DNA of 5,384 nucleotides, from assembly GCA_017502425.1 (NCBI GenBank), contig JAFVVB010000116.1, positions 1 to 5,384 on the forward strand, read 5' to 3'. Of the stretch, positions 4,275-5,384 are shown piece after piece. Made by a program: the position numbers and the translations under genes. The stretch is from Ruminococcus sp. Lineage in GTDB: Bacteria; Bacillota; Clostridia; Oscillospirales; Acutalibacteraceae. Numbering within the stretch: position 1 is the first letter of the stretch; every line of letters begins with the position of its first letter. The notes under the pieces are model-generated. The model worked only from the letters and a program-made list of their open reading frames with translations, did no database searches and had not been told where the DNA came from.

Positions 4275-4985
4275 ATGAATTCTGAATATAAGAGAATTTT
4301 ACTCAAACTTTCCGGCGAATCTTTAGCCGGCGCATCTAAACATGGTATCGATTTTGATACGGTTTTATCCTTTTGCGAACCTATCAAAAAACTTGTTGAT
4401 GATGGTGTAGAAGTAGCTATCGTTGTTGGTGGTGGTAACTTCTGGCGCGGAAGAACCAGCGGAAAAATGGATAGAACACGTGCTGACCATATGGGTATGC
4501 TTGCTACTACTATTAATGCTTTAGGTGTTGCTGATGCTTTAGAGCAGATCGGTGTTGATGTCCGTGTTCAGACCGCTATCGGCATGAGAGCCATTGCTGA
4601 GCCATATATTCGAAATAAAGCTATTCGTCATCTTGAAAAGGGAAGAGTAGTTATTTTTGGTTGCGGTACAGGTAATCCTTTCTTCTCTACTGATACTGCT
4701 GCATCACTCAGAGCGGCTGAAATCGAAGCTCAGATTATCTTGAAAGCAACCATGGTTGACGGTGTTTATGACAGTGACCCTAAAACTAACCCTGATGCTA
4801 AGAGATTCCAGAAAATTTCTTTCCACGATGTTTTAGACAAGGACCTCAAGGTCATGGATTCTACTGCTGCTGCTATATGCAAGGATAACAACATTGAATT
4901 ACTCGTTTTCAGTGTAGATAATCCTGAGAACATCCACACCGCTGTGTATGATCAGTCAATTGGTACATTAGTAGGTAATTTCTAA
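4275..4985 (+). CDS. pyrH: UMP kinase
   Basis: The 236-residue product is the bacterial UMP kinase, which phosphorylates UMP to UDP with ATP in the pyrimidine nucleotide pathway. It belongs to the amino acid kinase fold and works as a cytosolic hexamer. Visible motifs are KLSGESLAG (11-19) at the phosphate-binding start, VVGGGNFWRGR (50-60), RADHMGMLATTINALG (69-84) at the UMP/subunit interface, the FFSTDTAASLRAAEI segment, and KATMVDGVYDSDPKTNPDA near the nucleotide site. The length is normal and all expected motifs are present. The ribosome binding site is GGGGTGA (4264-4270), four bases before the ATG. Its own promoter and the preceding terminator uncouple it from tsf; frr follows 54 bp downstream, with no terminator between, so the two form one unit. 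Confidence 0.97.
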   Translation: MNSEYKRILLKLSGESLAGASKHGIDFDTVLSFCEPIKKLVDDGVEVAIVVGGGNFWRGRTSGKMDRTRADHMGMLATTINALGVADALEQIGVDVRVQTAIGMRAIAEPYIRNKAIRHLEKGRVVIFGCGTGNPFFSTDTAASLRAAEIEAQIILKATMVDGVYDSDPKTNPDAKRFQKISFHDVLDKDLKVMDSTAAAICKDNNIELLVFSVDNPENIHTAVYDQSIGTLVGNF

Positions 4986-5039
4986 TTATTTCATATTTTA
5001 ATTAACTAATTAATATTTCAATTATAGGAGGAGTTTTCC

Positions 5040-5384
5040 ATGAAAGCTGTTTTAACTAAATCCGAAGAACGTATGCAAAGACGCATCGATCACCTTGACT
5101 CAGAGTTTAAATCTATCAGAGCAGGTCGTGCTAACCCTGCAGTTTTAGATAAAGTAACTGTTGATTATTATTCAACACCAACACCTATCAATCAGCTTGC
5201 TGCTGTATCAGTAACTGAGGCTCGTACATTAACCATTCAGCCTTGGGATGCTTCAGTACTCAGAATGATTGAAAAAGCTATCCAGATGTCTGATGTTGGT
5301 ATCAACCCTCAGAACGATGGTAAATGTATTCGTCTTATTTTCCCACCGCTTACTGAAGATAAGCGTAAAGAAATCGCTAAAGAA
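5040..5384 (+). CDS. frr: Ribosome recycling factor (partial, C-terminus off the right edge)
   Basis: The frame is open from ATG 5040 to the window edge, 115 codons of a usual total near 185. With EF-G, the protein splits post-termination ribosomes into subunits. Recognised segments are the first helix of domain I, the conserved IRAGRANP (26-33), the beta-rich domain II with VTVDYYSTPTPINQLA and ARTLTIQPWD, then GINPQNDGKCIRLIFPPLTEDKRKE leading into the long helices of domain I. The binding site AGGAGGAG (5026-5033) lies six bases before the start. The cut is due only to the window end; nothing indicates damage. In related genomes isoprenoid/lipid genes (uppS, cdsA) often follow. Confidence 0.96.
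   Translation, partial: MKAVLTKSEERMQRRIDHLDSEFKSIRAGRANPAVLDKVTVDYYSTPTPINQLAAVSVTEARTLTIQPWDASVLRMIEKAIQMSDVGINPQNDGKCIRLIFPPLTEDKRKEIAKE

Noticed and set aside
4999..5017. TTAATTA/TAATTAA inverted repeat between pyrH and frr
   Set aside because: Pure A/T composition makes it likely by chance, and there is no T-run or promoter hexamer pair that would make it a terminator or start site.

Overview
The window looks like chromosomal DNA of a low-GC, endospore-forming Firmicute, most likely a Clostridia (Lachnospiraceae-like) bacterium. The evidence is the A/T-rich intergenic DNA, strong AGGAGG-type ribosome binding sites, SigA-type promoters, a SpoIIGA protease gene, a YlmC/YmxH sporulation-family gene, and the conserved rpsB-tsf-pyrH-frr block. 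Taxonomy is inferred from gene content and style only; no comparison could be run.

Left part (1-1153), sporulation-related. The minus strand carries the first 205 codons of spoIIGA, the membrane aspartic protease that activates sigma-E. It starts at a TTG codon and runs off the left edge. It is divergent from a 28-residue membrane microprotein (687-773) that contains a perfect four-glycine zipper, followed by a YlmC/YmxH PRC-barrel gene (860-1153). The 71-bp divergent region holds a likely spoIIGA promoter with an over-long spacer, recalling the Spo0A-activated spoIIG promoter of Bacillus subtilis.

Middle part (1154-2300). A 253-bp spacer holds a possible gene remnant and two small hairpins. 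It leads into a secreted, Ser-rich-linker protein with a C-terminal SleB-like cell wall hydrolase domain (1407-2237), closed by a strong intrinsic terminator.

Right part (2282-5384), translation and growth genes. The rpsB promoter begins inside the 3' arm of the preceding terminator. A leader of about 100 nt with several helices precedes rpsB (ribosomal protein S2). Next come tsf (EF-Ts) and a strong terminator. pyrH (UMP kinase) then has its own near-consensus promoter and is followed by frr (ribosome recycling factor), cut by the right edge. The four-gene order is conserved, but here it is split into two transcription units. These genes couple ribosome assembly, elongation and recycling with pyrimidine nucleotide supply.

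I see no mobile element, CRISPR array, tRNA or rRNA. The candidates for novelty are the glycine-zipper microprotein beside spoIIGA, the spoIIGA promoter region, and the structured rpsB leader. No wholly new multi-gene system is evident.
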